Source of the DNA: Prevotella sp902465605
GTDB taxonomy: Bacteria; Bacteroidota; Bacteroidia; Bacteroidales; Bacteroidaceae
Assembly: GCA_902465605.1 (NCBI GenBank)
Contig: CABQNT010000010.1
Span: forward strand, 50,988 to 114,987
Direction: 5' to 3'
Length of the DNA: 64,000 nt
Shown here: positions 9,006 through 18,082 of the stretch, one piece after another
Position numbering within the stretch: position 1 is the stretch's first letter
Layout of the letters: the number at the start of each line of letters is the position of its first letter
The notes under the pieces: generated by a model
The model's database searches: none
What the model saw: only the letters and a program-made list of their open reading frames with translations
What the model was told of the DNA's origin: nothing
Made by a program: the position numbers and the translations under genes

Positions 9006-12000
9006 TTAGATATGAAGCTGAAGGCCCATATTGACAGTTTTCTGCATCGGATAGGCGTTCCACCCACTCAGTTCGGGGTCCCATAGCTTGAATGACGAGA
9101 AGGTTAACAGGTTGACGCCGCTGACGTATACGCGTCCATACTTGAAGCTCCAACCCAATTCAATATTCTTCAGGCGCATGAACGATCCGTCGCGCAGCCA
9201 GTAAGTACTGGGCTTTGTATTGTTAGCAATGTCGGTTTTCTTCAGTCCAAGGCGCGGATAGGAGGCATCCCAGTTCTGTTTCTCTTCAGACCAATAGTCA
9301 TCAGCGATATATTGTACAATGTTTCTGTTGCCAACGCCCGCACCTTCCTGGAACGGATCCATGCCGTTGGTCATAATCTTGCGCAGGGCTGAACCTGTGA
9401 AGAAGATGCCGAAGTCGAATTTCTTGTACTCGATGGTTCCGCCAAATCCATACTGCAAGCGCGGTGTTGCGTTGTATTGTGAGATCATCATTTGGTCATC
9501 GTCGGTGATTTTGCCGTCGCCGTTGATGTCGCGATACTTGATGTCACCCACGCGTACCACCGAGCCAAGGTTCTGTTTCGGACTGTTGTCTATTTCTTCT
9601 TGGCTCCTGAACAGTCCTTCAGCCACATAGCCCATGATGTTGCCATAAGGCTTGTTGATGGCCGTTTTCCAAACGGTGGGATAGTTGGGTTCATCCATGT
9701 AGATTACCTTGTTTTGGTTGTATGTTAGGTTACCCTGTATCGATGCAGAGAAGTCTTTGCTGAATCGGCGGTTGTACCGTAGACTCACCTCAAATCCTTC
9801 GTTATTCATCTTGCCGATGTTGCTCCATGGCCTTGCTTCATGATATGCCAGTGACTGTGGCCATGCCTCGCGATGCATGAAGATATCGTAGCGCTTGTCG
9901 AGGAAGTAGTCGAACGTCAGCTCCAGACCATTCAGCAAATGCAGATCCAGACCGAGGTCCAGCTTCTTAACTTTCTCCCATCCTAGCCCCTTCATGGCAT
10001 AGTAAGTCAGCATGGGGCCGCCGCCCTTGATCTCGCCGTCTTGTCCAAATTGCCATTGCAGTTTTGATAGATTGTTGTCGGCTATTTTGTCTATGAACAG
10101 ATAGTAGCTGCCCGATGGTTTGGCCAAATCGTCACTACCAACTATACCATACGAACCACGCAGTTTGAGGTGTGTGATTATTTTCTTGAGAGGTTTGAAG
10201 AAAGTTTCGTTGCTCATCACCCAGCCTGCCGATACTGCGGGGAAAAATCCAAAGCGGTCTTCCTTGGCCAGACGCTCGGTACCATTGTAGCCTGCATTGA
10301 ATTCAAGCAGATAGCGCGTGTCATAATCGTAGGTAAGGCGTGCGGAGATGCCCTGATTGCGGTTGGGTAGCACTTCGTTTCTATACTCACGCTGGCGGTA
10401 CAGTGCCATGGCTCCCACGCTGTGCTTGCCAAAACGGCGGTTCCAGTTCAGGTTGGCTTGCATCTCTATGGTTTGGTCACCCCACTTGCTGATGTTCGAT
10501 TGTGAGATAAAATCGGTACCATTCGTATTCAACAGTTCAAGTTCGTAGGGCGATTCCGGGCTCTCAGCATCATAGCTACCTGCCTTGATGCGATAGTTGT
10601 GGCCGGTGATGGACCGGTGGTAACTTGATCCAGCAAAGTTTTTGAAGTTCACCCAGGCATTGAAGTTCAGTCCGTGGGTGATGAAGTCAAGGTTCTGGTC
10701 TATTTTGATAACTGTGTTCAGGATGTTTTGGTCCATCTCCTTAAACGAAGTCATCATGCGTTCGTAGGGGTTGATGTACATCACGTTGCCGGTGATGTAG
10801 TCGTTTCCGTACAGTATATGGTCATACATTGGGTCGTCAGGAATCGCAGGGTAGGTGGCAGGGAACTGGATGGGGTTCGTGGTGAGAATCAGGTTGAACA
10901 AATCTCTGCTGGTCACATTGGGACTCTTGGTGTTTCGAATCTGCGCATTCATGTTCATCTGGATGGTGGTGGTGGGCGTGAGCTTGTACGACAGGTTGTT
11001 TTGGAACGTATAGTTCACAATGTTGATGTTGTTGTCCCACGAATAGGCTTTCTTTGTGTTAATCAGTCCTGAGTCGTGTGTCATGTTCAAGCTCATGTAG
11101 TATTTCATTTTAGAACCGCCACCGCTCACGTTTACATTCACTGCCTGACGCATGCTCATGTTCTTAAACATCATGTCCTTCCAGTTTACGTCGGGGTAAA
11201 CCAATGGATTATAGCCTGTGCGCGTACGCTCAATCTCTAATGCCGTGTAGCGCTCGGCCTGTCCACTTCCTCGCGCAGCCTCGTTGTACATCTCCATGTA
11301 CCTGGCACCATCGACGAACTTGGGAAACTGATCGATGTAGTTGAACGAGTTCTCTACCGTCATGTTGAGCCTGGTCTTTGAGTTATAATCGCCGCCCTTG
11401 GTGGTTACAATCATCACGCCATTGGCTCCTCGTGCGCCATAGATGGCTGTTGCCGAAGCGTCTTTCAGGATAGAGAAGCTCTCTATGTTCTCGGCTGGCA
11501 CATAGTTCAGGTCGGGTGCCGACACTTCAACATCGTCCAATAGGATGAGTGGAGTGGCGCGCCCACCGAAGGTTCCGATGCCACGGATGTAAAACTCGGC
11601 GCCTGATCCCGGCTCGCCACTGTTTTGGCGGGCCACCACGCCGGCTATCCTCCCCGCAAAGGCTGTGGACAGACTGCTGGATGGTACGGCCAACTGACTA
11701 CCCTTGATGCTGGTGATGGCACCTGTCACGCTCACTTTCTTCTGCGTGCCGGCACCTACTACCACCACCTCGTCGAGTAAGTCGTCGGCATTTTCAAGCT
11801 TGACGCTTACCACGCCCGATTCGGGGACAGACATTTCTACCGTCTTCTTCCCGATGTAGGAAATAACCAGTTTGGGATTCTTGCCTATGGCCTTGATGGT
11901 GAACTTTCCGTCTACGTCCGTAATTGTTCCGATGGATGTGCCGCTTAACACGATACTCGCACCAATGACAGGCTGGTTGTCTGCCGCATCGATTACGGAG

Positions 12001-12119
12001 CCTCGCACTGTGCGTACCTGTTGAGTGGTCTGCAGACGGTGAGTAGCCATGGCTGTTTGTGGCGCGGACATTGATAGCGCCAGTGCCATTAGAGAAAACT
12101 TCAGAAAGGTTGCTCTCAT
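9006..12119 (-). CDS. SusC/RagA-family TonB-linked outer membrane transporter
   Basis: 1037 aa, normal length. In order: a signal peptide (LMALALSMSAPQTAMA); a carboxypeptidase-regulatory-like domain at residues 38-115 (GSVIDAADNQPVIGASI, VISYIGKKT); a TonB box (LLDEVVVVGAGTQKK); a plug at about 135-260 with the SusC signatures YIRGIGTFGG, ILKDASATAIYGARGANGVMIVTTK; and a long beta-barrel ending in MGLQLHI. It imports oligosaccharide with the SusD partner encoded next. A minus-strand -7 box at 12248-12255 gives a leader of about 120 nt. No regulator (ECF sigma/anti-sigma, HTCS or SusR) is adjacent. Confidence 0.96.
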   Translation of the reverse strand: MRATFLKFSLMALALSMSAPQTAMATHRLQTTQQVRTVRGSVIDAADNQPVIGASIVLSGTSIGTITDVDGKFTIKAIGKNPKLVISYIGKKTVEMSVPESGVVSVKLENADDLLDEVVVVGAGTQKKVSVTGAITSIKGSQLAVPSSSLSTAFAGRIAGVVARQNSGEPGSGAEFYIRGIGTFGGRATPLILLDDVEVSAPDLNYVPAENIESFSILKDASATAIYGARGANGVMIVTTKGGDYNSKTRLNMTVENSFNYIDQFPKFVDGARYMEMYNEAARGSGQAERYTALEIERTRTGYNPLVYPDVNWKDMMFKNMSMRQAVNVNVSGGGSKMKYYMSLNMTHDSGLINTKKAYSWDNNINIVNYTFQNNLSYKLTPTTTIQMNMNAQIRNTKSPNVTSRDLFNLILTTNPIQFPATYPAIPDDPMYDHILYGNDYITGNVMYINPYERMMTSFKEMDQNILNTVIKIDQNLDFITHGLNFNAWVNFKNFAGSSYHRSITGHNYRIKAGSYDAESPESPYELELLNTNGTDFISQSNISKWGDQTIEMQANLNWNRRFGKHSVGAMALYRQREYRNEVLPNRNQGISARLTYDYDTRYLLEFNAGYNGTERLAKEDRFGFFPAVSAGWVMSNETFFKPLKKIITHLKLRGSYGIVGSDDLAKPSGSYYLFIDKIADNNLSKLQWQFGQDGEIKGGGPMLTYYAMKGLGWEKVKKLDLGLDLHLLNGLELTFDYFLDKRYDIFMHREAWPQSLAYHEARPWSNIGKMNNEGFEVSLRYNRRFSKDFSASIQGNLTYNQNKVIYMDEPNYPTVWKTAINKPYGNIMGYVAEGLFRSQEEIDNSPKQNLGSVVRVGDIKYRDINGDGKITDDDQMMISQYNATPRLQYGFGGTIEYKKFDFGIFFTGSALRKIMTNGMDPFQEGAGVGNRNIVQYIADDYWSEEKQNWDASYPRLGLKKTDIANNTKPSTYWLRDGSFMRLKNIELGWSFKYGRVYVSGVNLLTFSSFKLWDPELSGWNAYPMQKTVNMGLQLHI

Positions 12120-12434
12120 GTCGGTATTAAATTTATGGCGGGTCCTATAAATTAGCCTTGCTAAGGTTTCACAGGGCGTAACCCTTCATTATTTGTGAAT
12201 GTCATGGGGGTGGTAATTTATATAACCCACCCAGATTATAACGGTAGCAAAAATAATGAACTTTGATAAACAAAACCTTATTTTTACCCTTTGAATTAAT
12301 GTAAATTATAAAACATTTACAAAAATAAATCAAATAAACGATACTTTGCCTCTCCAACTTTCATCGCTGTTGCCCTTACCACGGCTGGAGAAGAAGCCAC
12401 TGCGGATGCCGTTGGTGTGCGAGTGGGTGTTTGG
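12120..12434 (-). other. leader and promoter region of the SusC gene
   Basis: 315 bp without an independent gene. The minus-strand -7 box is at 12248-12255, and the leader holds a short GGTGG/CCACC stem near 12208-12232. The segment 12330-12434 is GC-rich and coding-like, and is open in frame with the upstream DnaJ-domain gene beyond its TAG (discussed among rejected items). Confidence 0.5.
12248..12255 (-). promoter_or_regulatory. -7 box of the SusC operon promoter
   Basis: TATTTTTG on the minus strand (TAnnTTTG consensus). I cannot assign a convincing -33 element at the canonical distance. Confidence 0.45.
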
Positions 12435-13249
12435 CTACATGCCGCGGGCTTTGTAAATGAGGTCTTTGGCATTGTTGATTTCCTGAAACTTCTTCTGGGC
12501 AGCCTTCTTCACATCGTTGCCCAGCGTGGAAACACGGTCGGGATGATGCTTCAAGGCCATCTGCCGATAAGCCTTTTTCACTTCATCGTTAGTGGCTGAT
12601 GGGGCTATTCCCAGCACCTTATACGCGGCTTCGAGGTTTGTAGAGCTGTCTTTGAGGTTGAGCATGGAGTCAACATCGGCAGCTGAAAGTCCCAGGTATT
12701 GGGCTAACTCTTTCAGAACGTTAATTTCTTCACTGACAATCATGCCATCGGCTTGGGCAATGATAACCAGGAAGTTGAACAGCTGTAGCCGTTCAGAATA
12801 GCCCATATTGAAGCTAATTTGGATGCATGCTTGCCGAATGGTGTTGCTGAACTGCTGCCACCCCATTTGCTTTTGTTGCTCGAAAAGCCTGAGAAGAATC
12901 TCTTCGCCCTGCTTCACTGCCACCTCACCAAAGTTCTGTCTGAGGAAGTTGCGCACCGTTTGCATCTCCGAATGCATCACCTTGCCGTCGGCTCGGATGA
13001 CATACGAGGCCAATGCGAGGATGGAAAAGAGGAACGTGTTGCGCTGTCCTTCGGCGTATTGTCGTTGCTGCTGATAGTATTGCGCATTCCTGCCCCCTGA
13101 CGTTGTCGATATTCGTCACCCGATCCGCCTTCACTGAAGGTGTCTAAGCCGCTGTCGAAGAGCCAGCCAATTGCAAATCCAGCGAGTGCGCCCAGTGGCC
13201 CTCCCTGCATGAAACCTAGTATTCCACCTATCCATTTACCTGCTGCCAT
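12435..13249 (-). pseudogene. TerB-DnaJ (DjlA-like) co-chaperone gene split by a frameshift
   Basis: Two minus-strand frames make one protein. The first, from ATG 13249, encodes a Gly-rich membrane-type N-terminus (GKWIGGILGFMQGGPLGALAGFA). The second carries a TerB-like helical domain (YVIRADGKVMHSEMQTVRNF, IAQADGMIVSEEINVLKELA) and a C-terminal J domain (YKVLGIAPSATNDEVKKAYRQMALKHHPDRVST, with the HPD motif). They join at a run of five C (13093-13097 on the plus strand; G5 in the gene). One extra G would restore a continuous frame of 271 codons through GQRNTFLFSILALASY, which matches the normal architecture of the family. It may be a real mutation, slippage or a sequencing error. The domain-bearing second frame lacks a good start near the break. 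A J domain recruits Hsp70 (DnaK), and TerB domains bind metal in some proteins. Confidence 0.75.
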
Positions 13250-13331
13250 TATTCTCTCGTTTATTTTGATTTATGTTCGCATGGCATGCTGCCATTGTAT
13301 TTCTTTTTATTTTTCAGGCTTTTCGTGTGTT

Positions 13332-14612
13332 TCAGAACTTCCCCTTGAGTTGATATTGCCCGTTAGTGATGTCCTCAAGTTTTAGGCTTTGATAGTCGAT
13401 GTTGTAGATGGTGGGACCTGACTCCCATAAAAATCCAATTCTCCCATCTTTCTGAAGCGTCATGGTAGAGTAGGCTCCCAGACCTGTTGCCAACATCACG
13501 CCTCGCTGCCAGCCGTCAGCCAACTGCTGGGATGTGAGATGTTTTTTGCCCAAGTCTTTGTAAAAGAAGCCGATGCGCGTTCGTTGGGGACCGAAAGGAA
13601 TCGACTGAATGGCTACGAACGTTTTCTTGCCATCGGCTTTGCGAATGGCTGGGACGACCAAGATTTCACCATTACACTCGTTCTCGATGCCCGTGAATGC
13701 AGCCGCTTTGGTGCGTTGTCCCCACGAGCCTTCGGCCTTTTTGAGGTTGCTGAAGGTGAAGACGTTGAACAGTCGACCGTTGTGACGCGAACTGAGAATG
13801 AGGCTGCCGTCGGGCAATTCCTCGCATTTCACCTCGTCACCGTCGCGACAGGGTGACGTGTTGATGTCGCCCAACACGTTCCACTGTCGGCCAAAGTCAT
13901 CGCTGTAGAGTACGAAGTTGCCTGACAGGGTGCACAGGCCGACATACAGGCGGTAGTATTTGCCTACCTTGACGTGGCGGCTTTGGTGTATCTTGCCCGA
14001 CGTGAAGAACAGTGACTGGATGGGGCCGTCCTTTCGTTGGTCGAACAGGCGGTATATCTGCTCGGTGATTTCGTGGCCTTTGTCCCATGTTTTTCCGTTG
14101 TCATAACTGCGGAAGATGGCAATGCGGTTAGGGTTGTTGCGCGTTGCTTGGAAATACACTGTTTTTCCGGCCACACAAACAGCCATCACCTCGCTGCTGT
14201 TTTTGTCGGCCACCAAGGCGCAGTCGCCAAAAGCGTAGTCCCACTTGATGTCAGCATCGTTGCCGTGGCCGTCGGCCAACATCTTCTCTGCCGACCATGT
14301 CTTGCCATTGTCGCGGCTCGTTCGATATACCACGTCCACGGCTCCATAGCCAATATCAGAGCCGCAATAGCGGTAGTCGGCCGCAGCGATTAAGTCGCCG
14401 TTGCTGCATGTGGCGATGGCGGGGATGCGATAGGGGATGGCATCCTTTTCGCCTGTGGTGAAAAGTCGCTGCCGACTGTCTGTCTCATTGGTGGCATGGG
14501 TACTGATGCAGAGCATGAGCACGGCGATGCTGATGACCGTGCGAAGATGCGTGCCTGCTAACTGATGGATGTGGTTGTGATGTGTGCGCATAGCAAAATT
14601 CTTGTTGTTCAT
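13332..14612 (-). CDS. GH33 exo-alpha-sialidase (neuraminidase), exported
   Basis: About 426 aa from ATG 14612. An open stretch further upstream overlaps the promoter -7 box, so this start is preferred. A signal peptide (VISIAVLMLCISTHA) is followed by a six-bladed propeller. Visible features are the YRIP motif holding the first triad Arg, three Asp boxes (SRDNGKTW, SYDNGKTW, SDDFGRQW), ADYRYCGSD with the likely acid Asp, SSRHNGR, QRTRIGFFY with a further Arg, and GAYSTMTL plus FLWE for the Tyr/Glu nucleophile pair. The enzyme releases terminal sialic acid from host glycoconjugates, probably in the periplasm or at the surface. It is shorter than sialidases with an N-terminal lectin-like domain. 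No nanA, nanE or sialic acid transporter is nearby. Confidence 0.93.
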   Translation of the reverse strand: MNNKNFAMRTHHNHIHQLAGTHLRTVISIAVLMLCISTHATNETDSRQRLFTTGEKDAIPYRIPAIATCSNGDLIAAADYRYCGSDIGYGAVDVVYRTSRDNGKTWSAEKMLADGHGNDADIKWDYAFGDCALVADKNSSEVMAVCVAGKTVYFQATRNNPNRIAIFRSYDNGKTWDKGHEITEQIYRLFDQRKDGPIQSLFFTSGKIHQSRHVKVGKYYRLYVGLCTLSGNFVLYSDDFGRQWNVLGDINTSPCRDGDEVKCEELPDGSLILSSRHNGRLFNVFTFSNLKKAEGSWGQRTKAAAFTGIENECNGEILVVPAIRKADGKKTFVAIQSIPFGPQRTRIGFFYKDLGKKHLTSQQLADGWQRGVMLATGLGAYSTMTLQKDGRIGFLWESGPTIYNIDYQSLKLEDITNGQYQLKGKF

Positions 14613-14639
14613 TGTGTTCCATATATTGTTTGATGTTGG

Positions 14640-14647
14640 CAAATATA
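14640..14647 (-). promoter_or_regulatory. -7 box of the sialidase promoter
   Basis: TATATTTG on the minus strand, about 28 bp upstream of the preferred ATG. This implies a short leader of roughly 20 nt. Confidence 0.5.
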
Positions 14648-14881
14648 CTGAAAATTTTTGAAACCAGTTGTGATTTCATCGCCAAACTCCTGCAAAATAA
14701 AAATTCGGAAAGATTCAAAATTTTCTTTACAACAACCTCTTCAAAATTCGTATGTAGGTGAGCAACACGCACACTGGCGTCAAATACGCCGAGAATGAGC
14801 GATTTTCATAAATTGCTGATTGTCAGGTTAATACGCTATGTGATATCCGTTTTCTCATCGTCTTCACCTGAATTGTTTGTT

Positions 14882-14947
14882 TAAAAGCAATGCTTTTGAA
14901 TGCCAAGATGCATGCTATTGCCCGCCAAGATGCATGCTTTTGCTCAT
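14882..14947. repeat. 22-bp tandem repeat block, locus 1 (three units)
   Basis: Units start at 14882, 14904 and 14926, each 22 bp. The second and third share CAAGATGCATGC-T/A/T-TTGC, and the first reads TAAAAGCAATGCTTTTG. A decayed fourth unit starts at 14948. The period and the layout C/T-AA-(5 nt)-ATG-(4 nt)-TTG match the blocks at 23609, 35827, 52201 and 60244. Confidence 0.7.
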
Positions 14948-15404
14948 CAATGGCGTGGTTATAACAGCACAAGTGGTACCGTTTGTCGCATTCAGGTCAT
15001 GTTTTTAGATTAAAAAACAGACATTGACGCTTCCAAAGATGTATGGTAGGTGAGTACGTGCCTATCAATTTTTTCTATTTCATCATTTTTCATGTACCGT
15101 TTTATATGTATGTTTTTCTTACAAAACAGCTGAGCATGACAATGGACGGCATCGCTGGGAATTTTACAAACCGCTTTATTTCTCCATCAATACCCCGTTG
15201 CCCTCATGATGACGTGCGGTGTACTCTCTTTGTCAGATGTTTCTCAATGTTGCCCGAAAGTACGGTCAACTTCTCCGCAATGCCATTCAGTGAGGAGAAA
15301 AACAAAAGCGCAATCGTGATGGCTTGGCCGCATGTGGGTTGTTTTTGGGCGATAATCAATGAATGGAAAATTGATGTCTGGTGGTTTGGATCTGTAATCG
15401 AGAA

Positions 15405-15437
15405 GGAGGTAAACGCCAATGATTAGTGTTTACCTCC
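15405..15437. terminator. perfect 10-bp hairpin, possible terminator
   Basis: GGAGGTAAAC (15405-15414) pairs perfectly with 15428-15437 around a 13-nt loop. There is no strong T tract on either strand, so termination is only plausible. It lies just past the 3' end of the HsdR-N-like gene (minus strand, ends 15514). Confidence 0.4.
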
Positions 15438-15513
15438 TATTCGATTTATGGTTTAATAGGAATTTCCTTCCTTTTTAATTTCAGCTTTATGAGCGTAAAA
15501 AGGTATTGTTTTG

Positions 15514-15963
15514 TCAAATATTTTCGTACTCGGGAATATGATCTAAATATAAACATTTTTTATTTTCATAATCCATTTTGCAGCAATAAGAATCAATGCC
15601 GTTGCTGACAATGAGATAGTCAACACGCAGTAGTAAATTATAAGTGGATATCTGGTCGAACACCTTTTGTGTAATGGGGATGGATGGTGCCTTATATTCT
15701 ATGATCATCCTGGGACGCAGGTGCGAATCGTACAAAACACTGTCGGCTCGTAGTGTCTTGCCAGCCATGTTGAGTTGTATTTCATTAGCTAACAAGGTGG
15801 CGGGATAGTGTTTGTGCTCTATTAAATAATGTATGAAATGTTGTCTCACCCATTCTTCTGGTGTAAGTGCGACATATCTCCTGCGGAGAATGTCGAAAAT
15901 GGTGGGCTTGTCTTTCGTGCCGCCTAATTTTATTTGGTAATGGGGTAGGTTTAATGGATACAT
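15514..15963 (-). CDS. stand-alone type I restriction HsdR N-terminal (nuclease-fold) domain protein
   Basis: 149 aa from ATG 15963. A promoter -7 box at 15987-15994 excludes the longer frame upstream. The sequence shows the HSDR_N_2 (PF13588) pattern: RRYVALTPEEWVRQHFIHYLI, ADSVLYD, and the PD-(D/E)xK-like core RPRMIIEYKAP with a downstream Q (FDQISTY). It is far too short to be a restriction subunit (no helicase). In Bacteroidetes this single-domain protein is regularly found divergently next to holA, as here, which hints at a DNA-metabolism role. Its substrate is unknown. Confidence 0.82.
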   Translation of the reverse strand: MYPLNLPHYQIKLGGTKDKPTIFDILRRRYVALTPEEWVRQHFIHYLIEHKHYPATLLANEIQLNMAGKTLRADSVLYDSHLRPRMIIEYKAPSIPITQKVFDQISTYNLLLRVDYLIVSNGIDSYCCKMDYENKKCLYLDHIPEYENI

Positions 15964-15986
15964 TTTAGTAATTTTGCATTCAGATA

Positions 15987-15994
15987 CAAAGTTA
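15987..15994 (-). promoter_or_regulatory. -7 box of the HsdR-N-like gene
   Basis: TAACTTTG on the minus strand, 24 bp upstream of ATG 15963. Confidence 0.45.
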
Positions 15995-16106
15995 ATAAAA
16001 AAACAAGAAAAGAAAAAGACCTGGTGGAGATTACACGGTTCGTGATTGAAATGCCAATGGATATGGCTGTTTTTCATGACCATCTCATATCAAGTCTTTA
16101 GTGATA

Positions 16107-17126
16107 ATGGCTCGAACAGGACCCACATACGATTCTATCATGCGTGACCTTCAGGCACGAAATTTTTCACCTATTTATATATTAATGGGGGAGGAGTCGT
16201 ATTTTATCGATAAAATTTCAGATTATATCGCCGAAAATGTCCTGCAACCCGAAGAGCGTGACTTCAATCAAAACATAGTTTTTGGTTCTGACATCAATGC
16301 TGCACAGATTGTAGATCTGGCAAAGGGATATCCAATGATGGCCGAATATCGGGTCGTCATCGTGAAAGAAGCGCAAAATTTGCGTGGAACTGACGTGATT
16401 GAAAAATATCTGAAAAACCCTGTTAAATCAACAATCTTGGTGCTGTGCCATAAAAATGGCACCATCGACAGACGAAAAAAGCTGATTGGAAGATCTGAAG
16501 CTTTGGGTGTAGTTTTTGAAAGTAAAAAGATGAGAGAGTCAGAACTGCCTTCTTTCATCGCTTCGTATCTGAAACAGAAAAATGTGACCATCGATTATAA
16601 GTCGACAGCAATGATTGCTGATCATATTGGATCCGATTTGAATCGGATGATTTCTGTCTTGGACAAATTGCTGATTTCACTTCCGGAAAACAATCGAGTG
16701 GTTGTGCCTGAGGTCATTGAAAAGCAAATTGGCGTGAGCAAAGATTTCAATGCTTTCGAGCTGAGAAGTGCCTTGGTCAATCGAGATGTTTTTAAAGCCA
16801 ATCAGATAATCAAATATTTTGACAATAATCCCAAAGCAGGATCTATCTATGCTTTTCTTCCTTTGCTCTTCAGTTATTTTCAAAATCTGATGATTGCCTA
16901 TTATGCTCCCTCCAAAAATGAGAATGCCGTTGCACAATTTTTGGATCTTAGAGGAGGGTGGGCTGCGCGTGATTATATCACAGGAATGAAAAATTATTCA
17001 GGTAGGAAAACCATGCAGATCATAGCTAAGTTTAGAGAAATTGATGCTAAAAGCAAAGGTATCAATAATCCCAATACATCGACAGGGGATTTGATGAAGG
17101 AGCTTATTTTCTATATTCTGCATTGA
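16107..17126 (+). CDS. holA: DNA polymerase III subunit delta
   Basis: About 339 aa from ATG 16107; a GTG two codons upstream is also in frame. Family motifs include FSPIYILMGEESYFIDKI at residues 20-37 (the degenerate P-loop region of delta), AEYRVVIVKEAQ, a lid/sensor region (IADHIGSDLNRMISVLDKL) and the C-terminal collar domain (DFNAFELRSALVNRDVFKANQII). Delta is the wrench of the clamp loader that opens the beta clamp. It sits divergently from the HsdR-N-like gene, an arrangement common in Bacteroidetes. Length is normal for the family. Confidence 0.92.
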   Translation: MARTGPTYDSIMRDLQARNFSPIYILMGEESYFIDKISDYIAENVLQPEERDFNQNIVFGSDINAAQIVDLAKGYPMMAEYRVVIVKEAQNLRGTDVIEKYLKNPVKSTILVLCHKNGTIDRRKKLIGRSEALGVVFESKKMRESELPSFIASYLKQKNVTIDYKSTAMIADHIGSDLNRMISVLDKLLISLPENNRVVVPEVIEKQIGVSKDFNAFELRSALVNRDVFKANQIIKYFDNNPKAGSIYAFLPLLFSYFQNLMIAYYAPSKNENAVAQFLDLRGGWAARDYITGMKNYSGRKTMQIIAKFREIDAKSKGINNPNTSTGDLMKELIFYILH

Positions 17127-17180
17127 AAAAATACCTGTTTGGATCCTTAATAACATCAAACGGATTCCTCCTAAATAAAC

Positions 17181-17263
17181 TTTCAAAAGCCTTCTATAAC
17201 TTCAAATGGGTCTTTAATAATTTCAGATAGGTCCCTAATAACTTTAAATTGGCCGCTAATAGG
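17181..17263. repeat. degenerate 20-21-bp tandem repeat, about four units
   Basis: Units at 17181-17200, 17201-17221, 17222-17242 and 17243-17263 share the layout TTCAAATGGGTC..TAATAAC with many substitutions. Weaker copies may extend back to about 17142. Its consensus and period differ from the 22-bp family. Confidence 0.5.
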
Positions 17264-18009
17264 GGAGCTTTTCCCACCTAAAGAGTGTTCTTCTCATGCT
17301 TAAAAGGCTCTTTTTTGCCAAAAATAGACCTCATTTTAGCTTATTTTCGTCTAGAATACAACTTTTATTTTTCATGTTTTTTGCCGTTAAACCCTGATGG
17401 AATCAAGGTTCTTCGCATTTTAGTGTGCTCATAATTCGCATATTTAAGAGCACTCTGTACCTTATTTCAGAATATTGAAATTATGGCGATTTTTCATCTT
17501 TCTACCATCAGTAAATTTACGATTAACTATTTTTATGATTTTAAACCATGAAAGATTACGCTCTTTTGAATTTGTGATTACAAATCTAAAAGCAGGTGTT
17601 TTCAGTAAATTTATGAATGCATACAGAAATTATAACACGAAAATATAATCTTAAAATGTAAATATTTAGATTTCGTGTTTACTAATTATAAATATACACC
17701 AGTAAGATATTATCTTAAGTTGTTGATAACCAACTGAAACAAGTCTTTTACTCTTCTGTTTTCTGCGTTTAGCTTTTGAATCATGATTGATTTCATTGAA
17801 TATTGCATGTTCACTGTGTTTTGATAAACTATAACACCTTTATTCCCAGATTTTTATAATTTTTTGCTACATTTATACAAAGTCAATATTTAAGGATGTA
17901 ATTCATGTTTGTATATATAAAGTTACAATTTTACGTTTGTTTTGTATCGTTTTATGAATATAAATATATAAATCCATTATTATTAAATGATAAATATGAT
18001 GTTGATTTA

Positions 18010-18040
18010 TTTGTTTTTTAATTTTTATTGTTTACCTTTG
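18010..18040 (+). promoter_or_regulatory. Bacteroidetes-type promoter of the XRE regulator
   Basis: TTTG at 18010-18013, a 19-bp spacer, and TACCTTTG at 18033-18040. It lies 42 bp upstream of the ATG. Confidence 0.6.
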
Positions 18041-18082
18041 TAAAACCATTGAAAATGACCGTTTCAGGCCTATTTTTGTTGA

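Larger units (their letters stand above)
14648..15513. other. intergenic region with a 22-bp repeat block and no convincing gene
   Basis: About 870 bp between the sialidase promoter and the HsdR-N-like gene. It contains the repeat block at 14882-14947 and a strong hairpin at 15405-15437. Two opposed ORFs (15043-15426 plus; 15204-15419 minus) overlap each other completely. Neither has a recognisable domain or a good start context, so I do not call them. The stretch 15200-15430 is richer in GC than its flanks and could be a gene relic. Confidence 0.5.
17127..18082. other. long AT-rich intergenic region with a degenerate 21-bp repeat
   Basis: About 955 bp, very AT-rich, with no ORF that looks coding. 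It begins with the degenerate tandem array at 17181-17263 and ends with the promoter of the XRE regulator (18010-18040). It could hold a small RNA but I cannot point to one. Confidence 0.5.

Noticed and set aside
12330..12434. In-frame 35-codon extension beyond the TAG of the TerB-DnaJ gene (stop-codon readthrough?)
   Set aside because: The J-domain protein ends at its usual place (RGM). The extension is low-complexity, and there is no supporting element such as a conserved readthrough context.
13332..14612. Sialic acid utilisation locus formed by the sialidase and the SusC/SusD operon
   Set aside because: No nanA, nanE, nanT-like or epimerase genes are adjacent; the sialidase and SusC genes have separate promoters and a co-chaperone gene lies between.
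15043..15426. Plus-strand ORF of 127 codons with an opposed minus-strand ORF (15204-15419)
   Set aside because: The two overlap fully on opposite strands, neither has a recognisable domain, start context or signal, and the composition looks like spacer or a gene relic.
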